DNA of 64,000 bases, taken from CAVQGM01 sp963712065 (GTDB lineage: Bacteria; Actinomycetota; Acidimicrobiia; Acidimicrobiales; Acidimicrobilacustridaceae). Made by a program: the position numbers and the translations under genes. Shown one piece after another: positions 34,609 to 45,422 of the stretch. The notes beneath the pieces were generated by a model that was given only the letters and a program-made list of their open reading frames with translations, ran no database searches and was not told the origin of the DNA. The stretch's first letter is position 1. Every line of letters begins with the position of its first letter. The stretch is from NCBI GenBank assembly GCA_963712065.1, contig CAVQGM010000002.1, positions 1,860,001 to 1,924,000 of the forward strand. Reading direction: 5' to 3'.

Positions 34609-35445
34609 GTGAGCATCCCGCGCTTCGCCCCCGACGTCACCCCCGACGCGGTCGCCGCCGCCATCCGTGACCACGGCGTCGCCGTCGTCGAGCGACTGGC
34701 CCCGCCCGAGCTGTGCGACCTGGTGGACGACGAGCTGGCGCCCCACATCGCCGACACGCCGACCGGGCGCGACGAGTTCACCGGCGCCGACACCCGCCGC
34801 ACCGGTGGCCTGCTCGGCCGGAGCCGGGCCAGTGCCGAGCTGATCGCCCACCCGCTGGTGCTCGACGTGGCCGACGCCGTGCTCTGGGACAAGAAGACCG
34901 CCTTCCAGCTCCACCTCACCCAGGCGATCTCGATCGGTCCGGGCGCCGAGGCCCAGTACCTGCACCGTGACCAGTGGTGCTTCGACTTCTTCCCCTTCCC
35001 CGACGACGTCGAGGTCGAGGTCAGCACCATCTGGGCGCTCACCGAGTTCACCGAGGAGAACGGGGCGACCCGGGTGGTGCCCGACAGCCATCGGGCGTCG
35101 GGCCGCCACGAGTTCTCCCTCGCCGACACGCTGCCCGCGGAGATGCCCCGGGGCTCGGTCGTGCTCTACACCGGCCGCACCGTCCACGGAGGCGGCGCCA
35201 ACCGGAGCGACCGGTGGCGCACCGGCATCAACGTCGACTACGTGCTCGGCTGGCTGCGCCAGGAGGAGAACCAGTACCTCTCGGTGCCCCGGGAGGTCGC
35301 CCGAGAGCTGCCGGAGCGGGTGCAGCGGCTGATGGGCTACGGCATGGGCGCCTACGCCCTCGGCTACATCGACGACGTGCGCGACCCCATCAACGTGCTG
35401 CGCGACGTCCCCGACGACGAGTCGACGTTCGCCCCGCGGACCTGA
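34609..35445 (+). CDS. Phytanoyl-CoA dioxygenase family (PhyH) oxygenase
   Basis: A 278-residue Fe(II)/2-oxoglutarate dioxygenase. The metal triad is HxD in QYLHRDQWCFDFFP (about residues 119-121) and His in RTVHGGGANRSDRWRTGINVDY (about 189), whose Arg binds 2-oxoglutarate. ALTEFTEENGATRVVPDSHR is the typical core strand pair. The GTG at 34609 is placed by the -10 box and by the start of homology. The substrate is unknown; PhyH relatives hydroxylate acyl-CoAs or natural products. Confidence 0.88.
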   Translation: MSIPRFAPDVTPDAVAAAIRDHGVAVVERLAPPELCDLVDDELAPHIADTPTGRDEFTGADTRRTGGLLGRSRASAELIAHPLVLDVADAVLWDKKTAFQLHLTQAISIGPGAEAQYLHRDQWCFDFFPFPDDVEVEVSTIWALTEFTEENGATRVVPDSHRASGRHEFSLADTLPAEMPRGSVVLYTGRTVHGGGANRSDRWRTGINVDYVLGWLRQEENQYLSVPREVARELPERVQRLMGYGMGAYALGYIDDVRDPINVLRDVPDDESTFAPRT

Positions 35446-35511
35446 CCCGGTCCGCCGCCGCATCCCGGGCGGTCCGCCACCACCGGCGACGGTTCGGGGA
35501 CACTCTGCGTC

Positions 35512-36123
35512 GTGGGGAAGCGGCGCCACGGCGCGGTGGTCGACGATCTCGAGGCCTGCCGGCGGCAGGGCCGACTCGTCCGGGTGGAGCGCTCCGATCG
35601 CGTCCCCGATGCCCCGGTCGAGGGGGTCGTCGTCGCCCTCGGCATCCGGTGGGCGGTGCTCGCCCGCCTGCACCCCGACGTCCTGCTCGACGGACACGTC
35701 GCCGTGCGGGTCCGCGACGTCGTGCGGGTGCGGGTGGTGCCGGCCGACGACTGGCGCGAGCCGCAGCTCGACCTCCGTCCCCCGCTGCCCGTGCCCCCGG
35801 TCGACCCGACCACGACCGGCACACTGCTCTCCTCGCTCCGTCCGGCGTTCCGCGTGGTGGCGATCGCCACCGAGAGCCGGAAGAAGGAGCGGTCGTGGGT
35901 GGGGGTGGCCGAGGATCACCACGACAAGCAGCTGCGGCTGGCCGTCATCGACCCCCGGACGCTCGCCGAGGACCGCGATCGGGTGCTGCCCTTCGGCCAG
36001 ATCACCCGCATCGAGTTCGGCACGCGCCGCCTCGAGGCCATGGCCTCCGCCCTGGTGCGCCGCCGGTCCGATCCCGACGCACCAGGCGTCACCCGTCAGC
36101 CGAGGAGCCGGCTGATGCCGTAG
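35512..36123 (+). CDS. Conserved-looking hypothetical protein
   Basis: A 203-residue protein with no family that I recognise. It has two parts: residues 1-85 (VVDDLEACRRQGRLVRVERSD, VALGIRWAVLARLHPDVLLDGHVAVRVRDV) and residues 100-180 (FRVVAIATESRKKERSWVGVAEDHHDKQLRLAVIDPRTL, LPFGQITRIEFGTRRLEAMASAL). Both halves look like small beta-barrels with alternating charged and hydrophobic residues, perhaps duplicated Sm- or WYL-like folds. No signal peptide or helix is seen. It overlaps the 3' end of the convergent DUF445 gene by 28 bases. Coding is supported by composition. Confidence 0.65.
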   Translation: MGKRRHGAVVDDLEACRRQGRLVRVERSDRVPDAPVEGVVVALGIRWAVLARLHPDVLLDGHVAVRVRDVVRVRVVPADDWREPQLDLRPPLPVPPVDPTTTGTLLSSLRPAFRVVAIATESRKKERSWVGVAEDHHDKQLRLAVIDPRTLAEDRDRVLPFGQITRIEFGTRRLEAMASALVRRRSDPDAPGVTRQPRSRLMP

Positions 36124-37379
36124 AGCACGAGCCCGGCAAGCGCGCCGACGACGGTGCCGTTGATGCGGATGAACTGCAGGTCGGGACCGAGCAGCAGCTC
36201 GAGGCGGTCGGCGGTCTCCTCGGCGTCCCAGTGGGCGATGGTGGTGGAGACGAGGTCGCCGATCTGGCCGTGGAACCGCTCGACCACCTGGGCCACACCG
36301 GTCTCCAAGCTGCGCTCGAGCTTGCCGGCCAGCACCGGATCGTCGTCGAGGCGGACCCCGACGGCGGCGATGACCGTCGACAACCGGTCCCGGAGCGGCG
36401 AGTCGTCGGCCTCGGCCTGCGAGCGGAGCCGGACCTTCACGTCCGACCACAGATCGGTGGCCCAGGCCCGCACCTCCGGCGTCGACAGCACCTCGTGCTT
36501 GAGCTGCTCGCCTCGGGCGAGGTGGTCGGGCGAGGTCTGCAGCTCGGTGGCGAGGCGGACCAGCCGCTCCTCGAAGCGCCGGCGGAGGTGGTGCTCACGG
36601 TCCTCGAGCATCTCGGCGATCAAGGCGCGGGCCCCGTCGACGAGTCGCTCGAAGATCCGGTCCTCGGCTGCGCCCGGCAGCCACCACGGCGACTGGTCGC
36701 CGAGGCGACGCCGGAGGTCGTCGCGGTTCTCGTGCAGGTAGAGGTCGAGCTCGCGGAGCGCCACGTCGAGGACCTGCTGGTGTCGGCCGTCGCGGATAAG
36801 GAACGCCAGGCCGCGACCGACCAGCGGCGCGAGCGGCACGGCGTCGACCCGGTCGCGCACCACCCCCTCGAGCACCCGGTGCACGTCGTCGTCACGCACG
36901 AGGTCGGCGACGCGTACCGATCCGTCGAGCAGCTCCCCCGCCACCCGCTCGGCGTTGGCCGGCTGCTGCAGCCAGCGAGCGGTCCGGCCGACGGCGTCGG
37001 CGCTGCGCACGCGTGCGGTGATGGTCTCGGGGGTGAGGAAGCTCTCCTGGATGAACTCGCCGAGCGTGTCGGCGAACTGGTCCTTGCGCTCGACGACGAT
37101 CGCGGTGTGGGGGATGGGGATGCCGATCGGGTGGCGGAACAGGGCCACCACCGCGAACCAGTCGGCCAGGCCGCCGATCATCGCCGCCTCCGCGGTGGCG
37201 TGGACATACGCCACCCAGGTCACGTCCCCACCCCACACGGCGGTGACGAGGAACACGGCGGTCACGGCGGCCAGGAGGGCCGCGGCCCGGCGCTTCATGG
37301 TGGCCAGGCGGGCCCGACGCAGCTCGGGCCCACGCAGCGGGGGCGTGGCGAGGCCCGACAGGGCGTGCACGTTCGTCAT
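36096..37379 (-). CDS. DUF445-family membrane protein
   Basis: A 427-residue DUF445 protein (YjiN type). Helix 1 is RAAALLAAVTAVFLVTAVWG, then the family signature ATAEAAMIGGLADWFAVVALFRHPIGIPIPHTAIV. A long helical soluble region carries charged heptads (RIFERLVDGARALIAEMLEDREHHLRRRFEERL), and a C-terminal helix (INGTVVGALAGLVLYGI) returns to the membrane. Function is unknown; the hairpin-like layout suggests envelope or membrane organisation. It is divergent from the adenylate cyclase with 52 bases between the starts. Confidence 0.88.
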   Translation of the reverse strand: MTNVHALSGLATPPLRGPELRRARLATMKRRAAALLAAVTAVFLVTAVWGGDVTWVAYVHATAEAAMIGGLADWFAVVALFRHPIGIPIPHTAIVVERKDQFADTLGEFIQESFLTPETITARVRSADAVGRTARWLQQPANAERVAGELLDGSVRVADLVRDDDVHRVLEGVVRDRVDAVPLAPLVGRGLAFLIRDGRHQQVLDVALRELDLYLHENRDDLRRRLGDQSPWWLPGAAEDRIFERLVDGARALIAEMLEDREHHLRRRFEERLVRLATELQTSPDHLARGEQLKHEVLSTPEVRAWATDLWSDVKVRLRSQAEADDSPLRDRLSTVIAAVGVRLDDDPVLAGKLERSLETGVAQVVERFHGQIGDLVSTTIAHWDAEETADRLELLLGPDLQFIRINGTVVGALAGLVLYGISRLLG

Positions 37380-37419
37380 GGCGATGGTGTACCCGCGGCG
37401 GCGGGTGGGGCGCCGGACC

Positions 37420-37431
37420 TAGCCTGTGACC
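37420..37431 (+). promoter_or_regulatory. Putative -10 box for leaderless cyclase gene
   Basis: TAGCCT (37420-37425), six bases, then GTG 37432. The spacing favours GTG 37432 over the in-frame GTG at 37426 as the start. Confidence 0.5.
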
Positions 37432-38550
37432 GTGGACGACGGGGCGCTGCAGCGGGCCGGGCTCTACGACCCCGACGCCCCCGATGCCGAGGCCCGGCTG
37501 GCGCTGCTCCGGTACGTCGCCGAGGCCGGGGCGTCGGTGGAGCGGATGGTCGAGGCCGACCTCGACGGGAACCTGGCGAGCCTCAGCCTCGACCTGGTGC
37601 TCGAGCGCGGCGATCTCACCGCCCGCCAGCTGGCGGGGCAGGTGGGCATGCCCCTCGACGACCTCGTGGACGTGTACCGGTTGCTCGGCGTGCCGGTCAC
37701 CGACCTCGACGCACCGTGCTTCGAGACCGCCGAAGTCGACCTCGTCTCCCGCCTTCGGCTCGGCGAGGCCGCCCTCCCGATCGCCGAGGAGGTGAACCGC
37801 GCCATCGCCTCGGCCATGTCGCTGCTGGCGACCACCGCCGTCTCGGCGTTCGTCGGCACCGTCGAGGACGACCTCGAGGCCGCCGGCGATCCGGTGCGAC
37901 GGGCCGAGATCACCTCGGCCACGGGCGAACTGGCCCTCGACCTGTCGTCGCGGCTTCGCCCCCTGTTCCGTCACCACCTGCGGCTCGCCGTCACCCGGCA
38001 GCGGGCGGCGATGGGGGCCGGCGTCGACCGCCGATCGTCCCACCTCGGCGTGGGCTTCGTGGACCTGGTCGGCTTCACGTCGACCACGGCGGGCATGAGC
38101 TCGGCCGAACTGGTCGACTTCACCGGTGCCTTCCACCGTCGGGCCCACGACGTCGTCACCCGTGGCGGGGGCCAGGTCGTCAAGCACATCGGTGACGAGA
38201 TCATGTTCAGTGCCGTCGACCCGGCCCGCGCCTGCCGCATCGGCCTCGCCCTCATCGACGCCTTCGACGTCGAGACCCGACCACGGGGCGGATTGGCGTT
38301 CGGGCCGATGGTCGCCCGCTACGGCGACCTCTACGGCACCACCGTGAACCTGGCCTCCCGCCTCGCCGACATCGCCGTCCCGGGCGAGCTGTTGGCGGCA
38401 GCCGACGTCGTCGACCCCGCCACCGCCGCGCCCGACGGGGCCGGGTTGTGCTTCGAGCCGGCCGGGCGCCGCATGCTGAAGGGCTTCGACCGGCCCGTCG
38501 CCGTCACCTCGGTGACGCTCGCCGACGCCACCCGTGCACCGGCGCCCTGA
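37432..38550 (+). CDS. Class III adenylate cyclase with N-terminal regulatory domain
   Basis: A 372-residue nucleotide cyclase. The N-terminal 190 residues are helical (LRYVAEAGASVERMVEADLDGNLASLSLD, GDLTARQLAGQVGMPLDDLVDVYRLLGV) and resemble the pH-sensing autoinhibitory domain of M. tuberculosis Rv1264. The catalytic domain begins HLGVGFVDLVGFTSTTAGM with the first metal Asp; the second is in VVKHIGDEIMFSAVDP. The transition-state Asn and Arg are in TTVNLASRLADIA. ATP versus GTP use is not certain from these motifs. It is soluble, with no membrane helix. Confidence 0.88.
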   Translation: MDDGALQRAGLYDPDAPDAEARLALLRYVAEAGASVERMVEADLDGNLASLSLDLVLERGDLTARQLAGQVGMPLDDLVDVYRLLGVPVTDLDAPCFETAEVDLVSRLRLGEAALPIAEEVNRAIASAMSLLATTAVSAFVGTVEDDLEAAGDPVRRAEITSATGELALDLSSRLRPLFRHHLRLAVTRQRAAMGAGVDRRSSHLGVGFVDLVGFTSTTAGMSSAELVDFTGAFHRRAHDVVTRGGGQVVKHIGDEIMFSAVDPARACRIGLALIDAFDVETRPRGGLAFGPMVARYGDLYGTTVNLASRLADIAVPGELLAAADVVDPATAAPDGAGLCFEPAGRRMLKGFDRPVAVTSVTLADATRAPAP

Positions 38551-38635
38551 CCCCTCGCCACGCTCCCGTCCGCATGTCGACCACCGGTCGTCCGAACCCC
38601 CGGGCGGACCGCGACACATCGCCGCGTGGGCTGAG

Positions 38636-38647
38636 TACCTTGATGGC
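38636..38647 (+). promoter_or_regulatory. Putative -10 box for leaderless NrtR-like gene
   Basis: TACCTT (38636-38641), six bases, then GTG 38648. Confidence 0.45.
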
Positions 38648-39400
38648 GTGGCACCGGCACGGCGCACTCCGACCGCGACGTCGTCGACGCGCCCATCGAT
38701 CCACCTGGCCGTCGACGTGGTCGCCCTCGCGCTCGCCGAGCGCGACCTGCGGGCCGTGGTCGTCGAGCGTCGCCTCGAGCCCTTCGCCGGCCGATGGGCG
38801 CTCCCCGGCGGCCTCGTGGGCGAGGACGAGGATCTCGACGTCGCCGCCGGGCGGGTGTTGCAGGCGCACACGGGGGTTCCGGCCGCCGCCCACCTCGAGC
38901 AGCTCGGCGCGTATGCCAGGCCCGACCGCGATCCGCGCGCCCGCATCGTCTCGATCGCCTACCTGGCCGTGCTCCGCGACCTCGGGAACCTCACCGACGA
39001 CGGCGGCGCCGACGCCGTCGAGCTGGTACCCGTCGCCAAGCTGCTGCGCCGGCGCGGCCCGACGCCGCTGGCGTTCGACCACGGTCAGATCCTCGGTGAC
39101 GGCGTCGAGCGGGCCCGGAACCAGCTGGAGAGCACCAACCTCGCCGCCGCCTTCGTCGGGCCCACCTTCACGCTCTCCGAGCTGCGCGGCGTCTACGAGG
39201 CGGCGTGGAGCACGCGCCTCGATCCCGGCAACTTCCGCCGCAAGGTCCTCTCGACGGAGGGCTTCGCGGTGCCCACCGGTCGAGTGGCGGTGCCCGGGCC
39301 CGAGGGCGGCAAGCCGGCCCAGGTGTACCGGGCCGGCACGAACCGCCGACTCCACCCCCCGATCATGCGGCCGCCGGCCGACCGTTCCCGTCCGACCTGA
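38648..39400 (+). CDS. NrtR-like Nudix-domain transcriptional regulator
   Basis: A 250-residue protein with an N-terminal Nudix fold (LAVDVVALALAERDLRAVVVERRLEPFAGRWALPGG) and a C-terminal winged helix (FTLSELRGVYEAAWSTRLDPGNFRRKVLST). In the Nudix box, GLVGEDEDLDVAAGRVLQAHTGV, the catalytic RE and EE pairs are lost (GR and QAH), as expected for a sensor that binds ADP-ribose-type ligands without hydrolysis. NrtR proteins repress NAD biosynthesis genes; none is nearby, so its targets must be elsewhere. The GTG at 38648 follows a TACCTT -10. Confidence 0.82.
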   Translation: MAPARRTPTATSSTRPSIHLAVDVVALALAERDLRAVVVERRLEPFAGRWALPGGLVGEDEDLDVAAGRVLQAHTGVPAAAHLEQLGAYARPDRDPRARIVSIAYLAVLRDLGNLTDDGGADAVELVPVAKLLRRRGPTPLAFDHGQILGDGVERARNQLESTNLAAAFVGPTFTLSELRGVYEAAWSTRLDPGNFRRKVLSTEGFAVPTGRVAVPGPEGGKPAQVYRAGTNRRLHPPIMRPPADRSRPT

Positions 39401-39441
39401 GCGGCCGGTCGATCGCCACCTGGGCCGAGCGCCTCGGGGCG

Positions 39442-41670
<2,229 letters not shown>

Positions 41671-41742
41671 GACGGCATCCTCGGGGACGGAGGAGGGGGG
41701 ACGGGACGGGACCCTACCCCCCGGCACGGCCCATGAAGGCGC

Positions 41743-42255
41743 TCACCGGCGGCCGAGGAGGCCCCTCACGTAGGCGGCCTGACCGGCGTGTTGGATGTCG
41801 TCGTCCGCGATGCTCACCAGCCGGACGCCCAACGTCACCGGAGGGTCCCAGCGCCGGTCGACGATGCGATCGAGGTCGTGGGGCGTCGTCGACCGCAGCA
41901 GGGCGAGGGTCCGGGCCTCGACGGCCGTGTAGTAGTCGAGGAGGACCGGGCCGCTCTCCGGGCGGACCGCCGCGACCTGCTCGGCGGTGTGACCCCATCC
42001 GTGGTCGTCGGGATCGGACACGGCCAGCCCGAAGCGTGGCCCCCAGTCACCTTCGACCCACACCTGCTCGCGCTCGAGGAGCTCGCTCACGTGGTGGTCC
42101 TGCACGCGGGTGAGGTGCCAGATCGTCCAGCCGATCGGGTTCGAGCCGGGTTCGGGCTGGACCACCAGGTCGGCCGGATCGAGGCCCTCGACGACCTCCT
42201 CCACGTGCTCCCGCACCCGCCCGAACAGCTCCACCAGCAACCCGTCGACGTCCAT
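41743..42255 (-). CDS. DinB-like (DUF664) protein
   Basis: A 170-residue four-helix DinB/DUF664 protein, a superfamily that includes mycothiol-dependent transferases. It has DLVVQPEPGSNPIGWTIWHLTRVQDHHVSELL near the N-terminus with the first metal His, and SIADDDIQHAGQAAYVRGLL with another His near the end. The three-His metal site (H47-type, H51-type and C-terminal H) looks intact. Function is unknown; it lies upstream of icd and is divergent from the dimethylformamidase-like gene. Confidence 0.8.
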   Translation of the reverse strand: MDVDGLLVELFGRVREHVEEVVEGLDPADLVVQPEPGSNPIGWTIWHLTRVQDHHVSELLEREQVWVEGDWGPRFGLAVSDPDDHGWGHTAEQVAAVRPESGPVLLDYYTAVEARTLALLRSTTPHDLDRIVDRRWDPPVTLGVRLVSIADDDIQHAGQAAYVRGLLGRR

Positions 42256-42471
42256 GGACCCGATCCTGCCTCAGGCGACCTCGTCGCGGAAGCGGTGTCG
42301 TCCACCTCGGGCTCGCCTCGTCGTCGGTGACCGAGAACGTGTCGCCGGCCATCGCGCCGTCGCGACGCCACGACGAGACCGGCCGAGGAGCACTGGGCAT
42401 CCTCCCGGTTCACCCGGTGGCCGGCCTGCCAGACTCCGGGGCGACGCCGACGATCGCCACTGGAGGCCCTC

Positions 42472-43989
42472 ATGCCCACACCGCTCGAGCCCTGGGTGTA
42501 CGCCTGGCCGGTCTCGGTCACGCCCGGCGAGCAGGTCGGGCTGCACGTCGCCGGGCCCGCCGGCACCGTCGACCTGGAGGTGGCCCGCGTCGGCGCGTCG
42601 CGCCAGGTCGTGCACTCCGGTCGGCTGACCCTCGTCCCCCACGACGTGCCCGACGACGCCAACGTGGCGGGCTGCGGTTGGCCGGCGGCGGTGACCCTCG
42701 ACATCCCCACGTCGTGGCGGTCGGGCTACTACGAGGTCGTGCTCCGCGCCGGGGTCGGCACCTGGGCGGAGAGCGTCGGGTACTTCGTGGTGCGGTCCGC
42801 ACCGGGCATGGCCGATCCGGGTCGACCGCTCCTGGTGCTGTCCACCAACACCTGGGCGGCCTACAACGACTGGGGCGGCCCGAACCTCTACGACGGGGGC
42901 TTCACCTTCCCCGTGGCCTCTCCCCGCGTGGCGATGGCCCGGCCGATGGCACGCGGCATCCTCCGCAAGCCGGCCGGCCCCGGCATGCGGGTGGCCGTGC
43001 TCGACCCGCCCGATCCGGCGATGACGAGCCACGTCCGCTACATCCTCGAGCACGGCCTCACCGAGTGGGCCGGTTCGGCCGGCTGGCCGTCGTGGGAGTG
43101 GCCGTTCGTGCGGTGGGCCGAGCAGGCCGGCTACGAGCTCGACTACGCGGCCAACGCCGACCTCGAGCAGGTGCCGGAGCTGCTCGACGGCCGCCGGCTG
43201 GTGCTGAGCGTCGGCCACGACGAGTACTGGACGTGGGGCATGCGCGACGCGGTCGAGGGCTTCGCCGCCGACGGCGGCAACGTCGCCTTCCTGTCCGGCA
43301 ACACGAGCTTCTGGCAGGTCCGCCTCGAGGACGAGGGCACGACGTTGGTCGGCTACAAGCAGCGGTTCGAGGACGATCCGGTGTTCGGCACCGACCGCCA
43401 GCACCTGCTCACGTCGATCTGGTCCGACCCGCTGGTGGGACGGCCCGAGACGGCGATGACCGGGGTGAGCTTCGCGCGCGGCGGCTACGCCCGGATCGGT
43501 CGCAACGTGGGTCGGGGCTCGGGCGGCTACACGGTGCACCGGCCCGAGCACTGGGTCTTCGAGGGAACCGAGCTCGGCTGGGGCGACCTGCTCGGCGCCG
43601 AGGCCGTCGTCGTCGCCTACGAGTGCGACGGCTGCGACCTCACGCTGGTCGACGGTCGGCCGGCGCCGACCGGCGCCGGGGGCACCCCCGACGACTTCCA
43701 GGTGCTGGCCACGTCGCCGGCGGCGCCGTTCGGGCGCCACAACGAGCTGCGGCCCACGCCCGACGATGAGCGCTCGGAGATCGAGTTCAACGCCTGGCGC
43801 CTGTTCGGAGCCGACGACCCGCACACGGTGGGACGGCTCCTGCACGGCCACGCCGTCATGGGCGTCCACGAGCCCGGCGGCACGGTGTTCACCGCCGGCT
43901 GCACCGACTGGGCCTGGGGCCTCGAGCGAGGCGACCCCATGGTGGATCGCATCACGAGGAACCTGCTCGACCGGCTGAGCAGCGGGTGA
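42472..43989 (+). CDS. N,N-dimethylformamidase large-subunit-like protein
   Basis: A 505-residue protein that resembles the C-terminal domain of the DMFase beta subunit (DmfA2-like). The first 110 residues form a beta-sandwich (VSVTPGEQVGLHVAGPAGTVDLEV, IPTSWRSGYYEVVLRAG). Then VLSTNTWAAYNDWGGPNLYDGG and LVLSVGHDEYWTWGMRDAVEGFAADGGNVAFLSGNTSFWQVRLE form the glutamine-amidotransferase-like core. EIEFNAWRLFGADDPHTVGR and FTAGCTDWAWGL are close to the end. No small subunit is nearby. A TGGAGG ribosome site precedes the ATG. The natural substrate is unknown. Confidence 0.8.
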   Translation: MPTPLEPWVYAWPVSVTPGEQVGLHVAGPAGTVDLEVARVGASRQVVHSGRLTLVPHDVPDDANVAGCGWPAAVTLDIPTSWRSGYYEVVLRAGVGTWAESVGYFVVRSAPGMADPGRPLLVLSTNTWAAYNDWGGPNLYDGGFTFPVASPRVAMARPMARGILRKPAGPGMRVAVLDPPDPAMTSHVRYILEHGLTEWAGSAGWPSWEWPFVRWAEQAGYELDYAANADLEQVPELLDGRRLVLSVGHDEYWTWGMRDAVEGFAADGGNVAFLSGNTSFWQVRLEDEGTTLVGYKQRFEDDPVFGTDRQHLLTSIWSDPLVGRPETAMTGVSFARGGYARIGRNVGRGSGGYTVHRPEHWVFEGTELGWGDLLGAEAVVVAYECDGCDLTLVDGRPAPTGAGGTPDDFQVLATSPAAPFGRHNELRPTPDDERSEIEFNAWRLFGADDPHTVGRLLHGHAVMGVHEPGGTVFTAGCTDWAWGLERGDPMVDRITRNLLDRLSSG

Positions 43990-44044
43990 CCCCGCACCGG
44001 CCCCGGACGGGGTGCGCGAGGTCGACGGGCTCGCGGATCCCCTG

Positions 44045-44060
44045 ATACCCTCTGGGGTAT
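44045..44060. promoter_or_regulatory. CsoR/CstR-type operator overlapping the rhodanese start
   Basis: Palindrome ATACCC-TCTG-GGGTAT. CsoR-family repressors (copper CsoR, persulfide CstR) bind sites of this form. TACCCT (44046-44051) inside it is a likely -10, seven bases before ATG 44059. Control of a sulfurtransferase favours a persulfide-sensing CstR. No csoR-like gene is in the window. Confidence 0.7.
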
Positions 44061-44487
44061 GCATCGAGATGCCCGCCCCTCCCTCCGCACCCTCATCCCG
44101 CTGCTCCTCGTGGGCGCGCTGGCGCTCGGTGCCACCGCGTGCTCGTCGGGCTCCGACACGAGCGCGACGGCGGAGGCCGCCGAGGCCCCCGCCCCCGGCG
44201 CCTCGTCGGCCGAGTTGGCGCTCGACGAGCAGCGGATGGTGATCGACGTGCGCACGCCCGACGAGTTCGCCGCCGGCCACGTCGCCGGCGCCACCAACAT
44301 CGACGTGCAGGGCGACGGCTTCGCCGCGGCCATCGACGACCTCGACCCGCAGCAGGCCTACGTCGTGTACTGCCGATCGGGGAACCGGTCGGCGATCGCG
44401 GCCGACGAGATGCGAGCAGCGGGCCTCGACGTCGTCGACGGTGGCGGCTTCGACACCATGACCGCCGCCGGTTGGCCGGCGGCCTGA
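44059..44487 (+). CDS. Rhodanese-domain lipoprotein
   Basis: A 142-residue exported sulfurtransferase. The signal peptide (TLIPLLLVGALALGATAC) ends in a lipobox with C28. After an Ala/Pro linker comes a single rhodanese domain: MVIDVRTPDEFAAGHVAGATNIDV and the active loop YCRSGNRS with C105. It would act outside the membrane in sulfane-sulfur transfer. The start codon overlaps a CsoR/CstR-type operator, and no Shine-Dalgarno is present, so the mRNA is probably leaderless and induced by persulfide or a metal. Confidence 0.88.
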   Translation: MHRDARPSLRTLIPLLLVGALALGATACSSGSDTSATAEAAEAPAPGASSAELALDEQRMVIDVRTPDEFAAGHVAGATNIDVQGDGFAAAIDDLDPQQAYVVYCRSGNRSAIAADEMRAAGLDVVDGGGFDTMTAAGWPAA

Positions 44488-44512
44488 CCAACTCGGTCCT
44501 GCGCCACCTGGC

Positions 44513-45415
44513 TCAAGCCAGCCGCGACCGGATCACGGCGACGCAGTCGTCGGGTGCCTCCACCTGCAGGAAGTGGGATGCCTCCTCGATCCGATCGAGC
44601 GTCGCGCCCAGCTCGGCGGCCCACTGCTCGGCCCACGACCAGGTGAAGATCGGGTCGGCGTCGCCGAAGGCCACGTGCTTGGGGATCTCCCACTCCCGGA
44701 GTGCGGCCCGCGCCGCCGCCTGACGCTCGGCCTCACCCAACCCGGGCTCCCCGAAGGGGAGGCAGAACGGGAACCGACGGGCCCCGGCCTTCGAGTCGGG
44801 GTTCGGGAACGGCGCGTCGAAGGCGGCGACCAGTGCAGCCTTGTCGACGTCTGACCGCTGCACGGTGCCGGCGACGATGGTGCCGCACGGCATGTCCCCT
44901 CCGAGCTGCTCGGGGTCGATCGCGGCCTGGCGCCACCATCGGATGCCGTCGCCGTACTCGAAGGTGTCGTCGTGCAGCCAGGTGTCGAGGATGAACAGCC
45001 GGGCGTAGCGGTCGGGGTCGGCCACCGCGTTCATCAGACCGATGGGTCCGCCCCAGTCCTGCACGACGAGGTGGATGTCCCGCAGATCGAGCGCGTCGAT
45101 GAGCCGGCCGAGGGCCTCGCGGTGGCGGCGGATCGTGTACCAGTCGTCGTCGGTGGGCTTGTCGGAGCGGCCGAACCCGAGGTGGTCGGGCGCCACCACC
45201 CGGAACCCGTCGGCGACCAGCGGGCCGATCCAGTCCTTGTAGAGGTAGGCCCACGACGGCTCGCCGTGCAGCAGCAGGAACGTGCCCCGCTCGGTGCCGT
45301 CGGGGCGAACGTCGACGTAGTGCTGGCGGAGGCCGTCGGGGTGTTCCAGGTAGGACGGCGGCCAGTCCCAGCCGATCCCCCCGAAACGGGCGTCGTCGGT
45401 GCGGATGACGTCCAT
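44513..45415 (-). CDS. Haloalkane dehalogenase
   Basis: A 300-residue alpha/beta hydrolase of the DhlA-like dehalogenase group, hydrolysing haloalkanes to alcohols. The oxyanion region is LLLHGEPSWAYLYKDWI with E52 and W; APDHLGFGRSDKPTDDDWY follows; the nucleophile is D120 in LVVQDWGGPIGL, with W121 as the halide stabiliser. The acid is in AFGDADPIFTW and the histidine in ASHFLQVEAPDD. Asp (not Ser) as nucleophile distinguishes it from esterases. It lies 7 bases after a DinB-like gene with a strong upstream promoter. Real substrate range is unknown. Confidence 0.86.
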   Translation of the reverse strand: MDVIRTDDARFGGIGWDWPPSYLEHPDGLRQHYVDVRPDGTERGTFLLLHGEPSWAYLYKDWIGPLVADGFRVVAPDHLGFGRSDKPTDDDWYTIRRHREALGRLIDALDLRDIHLVVQDWGGPIGLMNAVADPDRYARLFILDTWLHDDTFEYGDGIRWWRQAAIDPEQLGGDMPCGTIVAGTVQRSDVDKAALVAAFDAPFPNPDSKAGARRFPFCLPFGEPGLGEAERQAAARAALREWEIPKHVAFGDADPIFTWSWAEQWAAELGATLDRIEEASHFLQVEAPDDCVAVIRSRLA

Positions 45416-45422
45416 CGCCCGC

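Noticed and set aside
30001..34612. tRNA gene or attachment site at the accessory region edges
   Set aside because: No tRNA-like T-loop or matching direct repeats were seen at the borders, so no att site is called.
34974..38195. 1073-codon plus-strand open frame
   Set aside because: It crosses PhyH, the 35.5 kb hypothetical, DUF445 (opposite strand) and the cyclase, all with recognisable proteins in other frames. Its composition is arginine/proline-rich.
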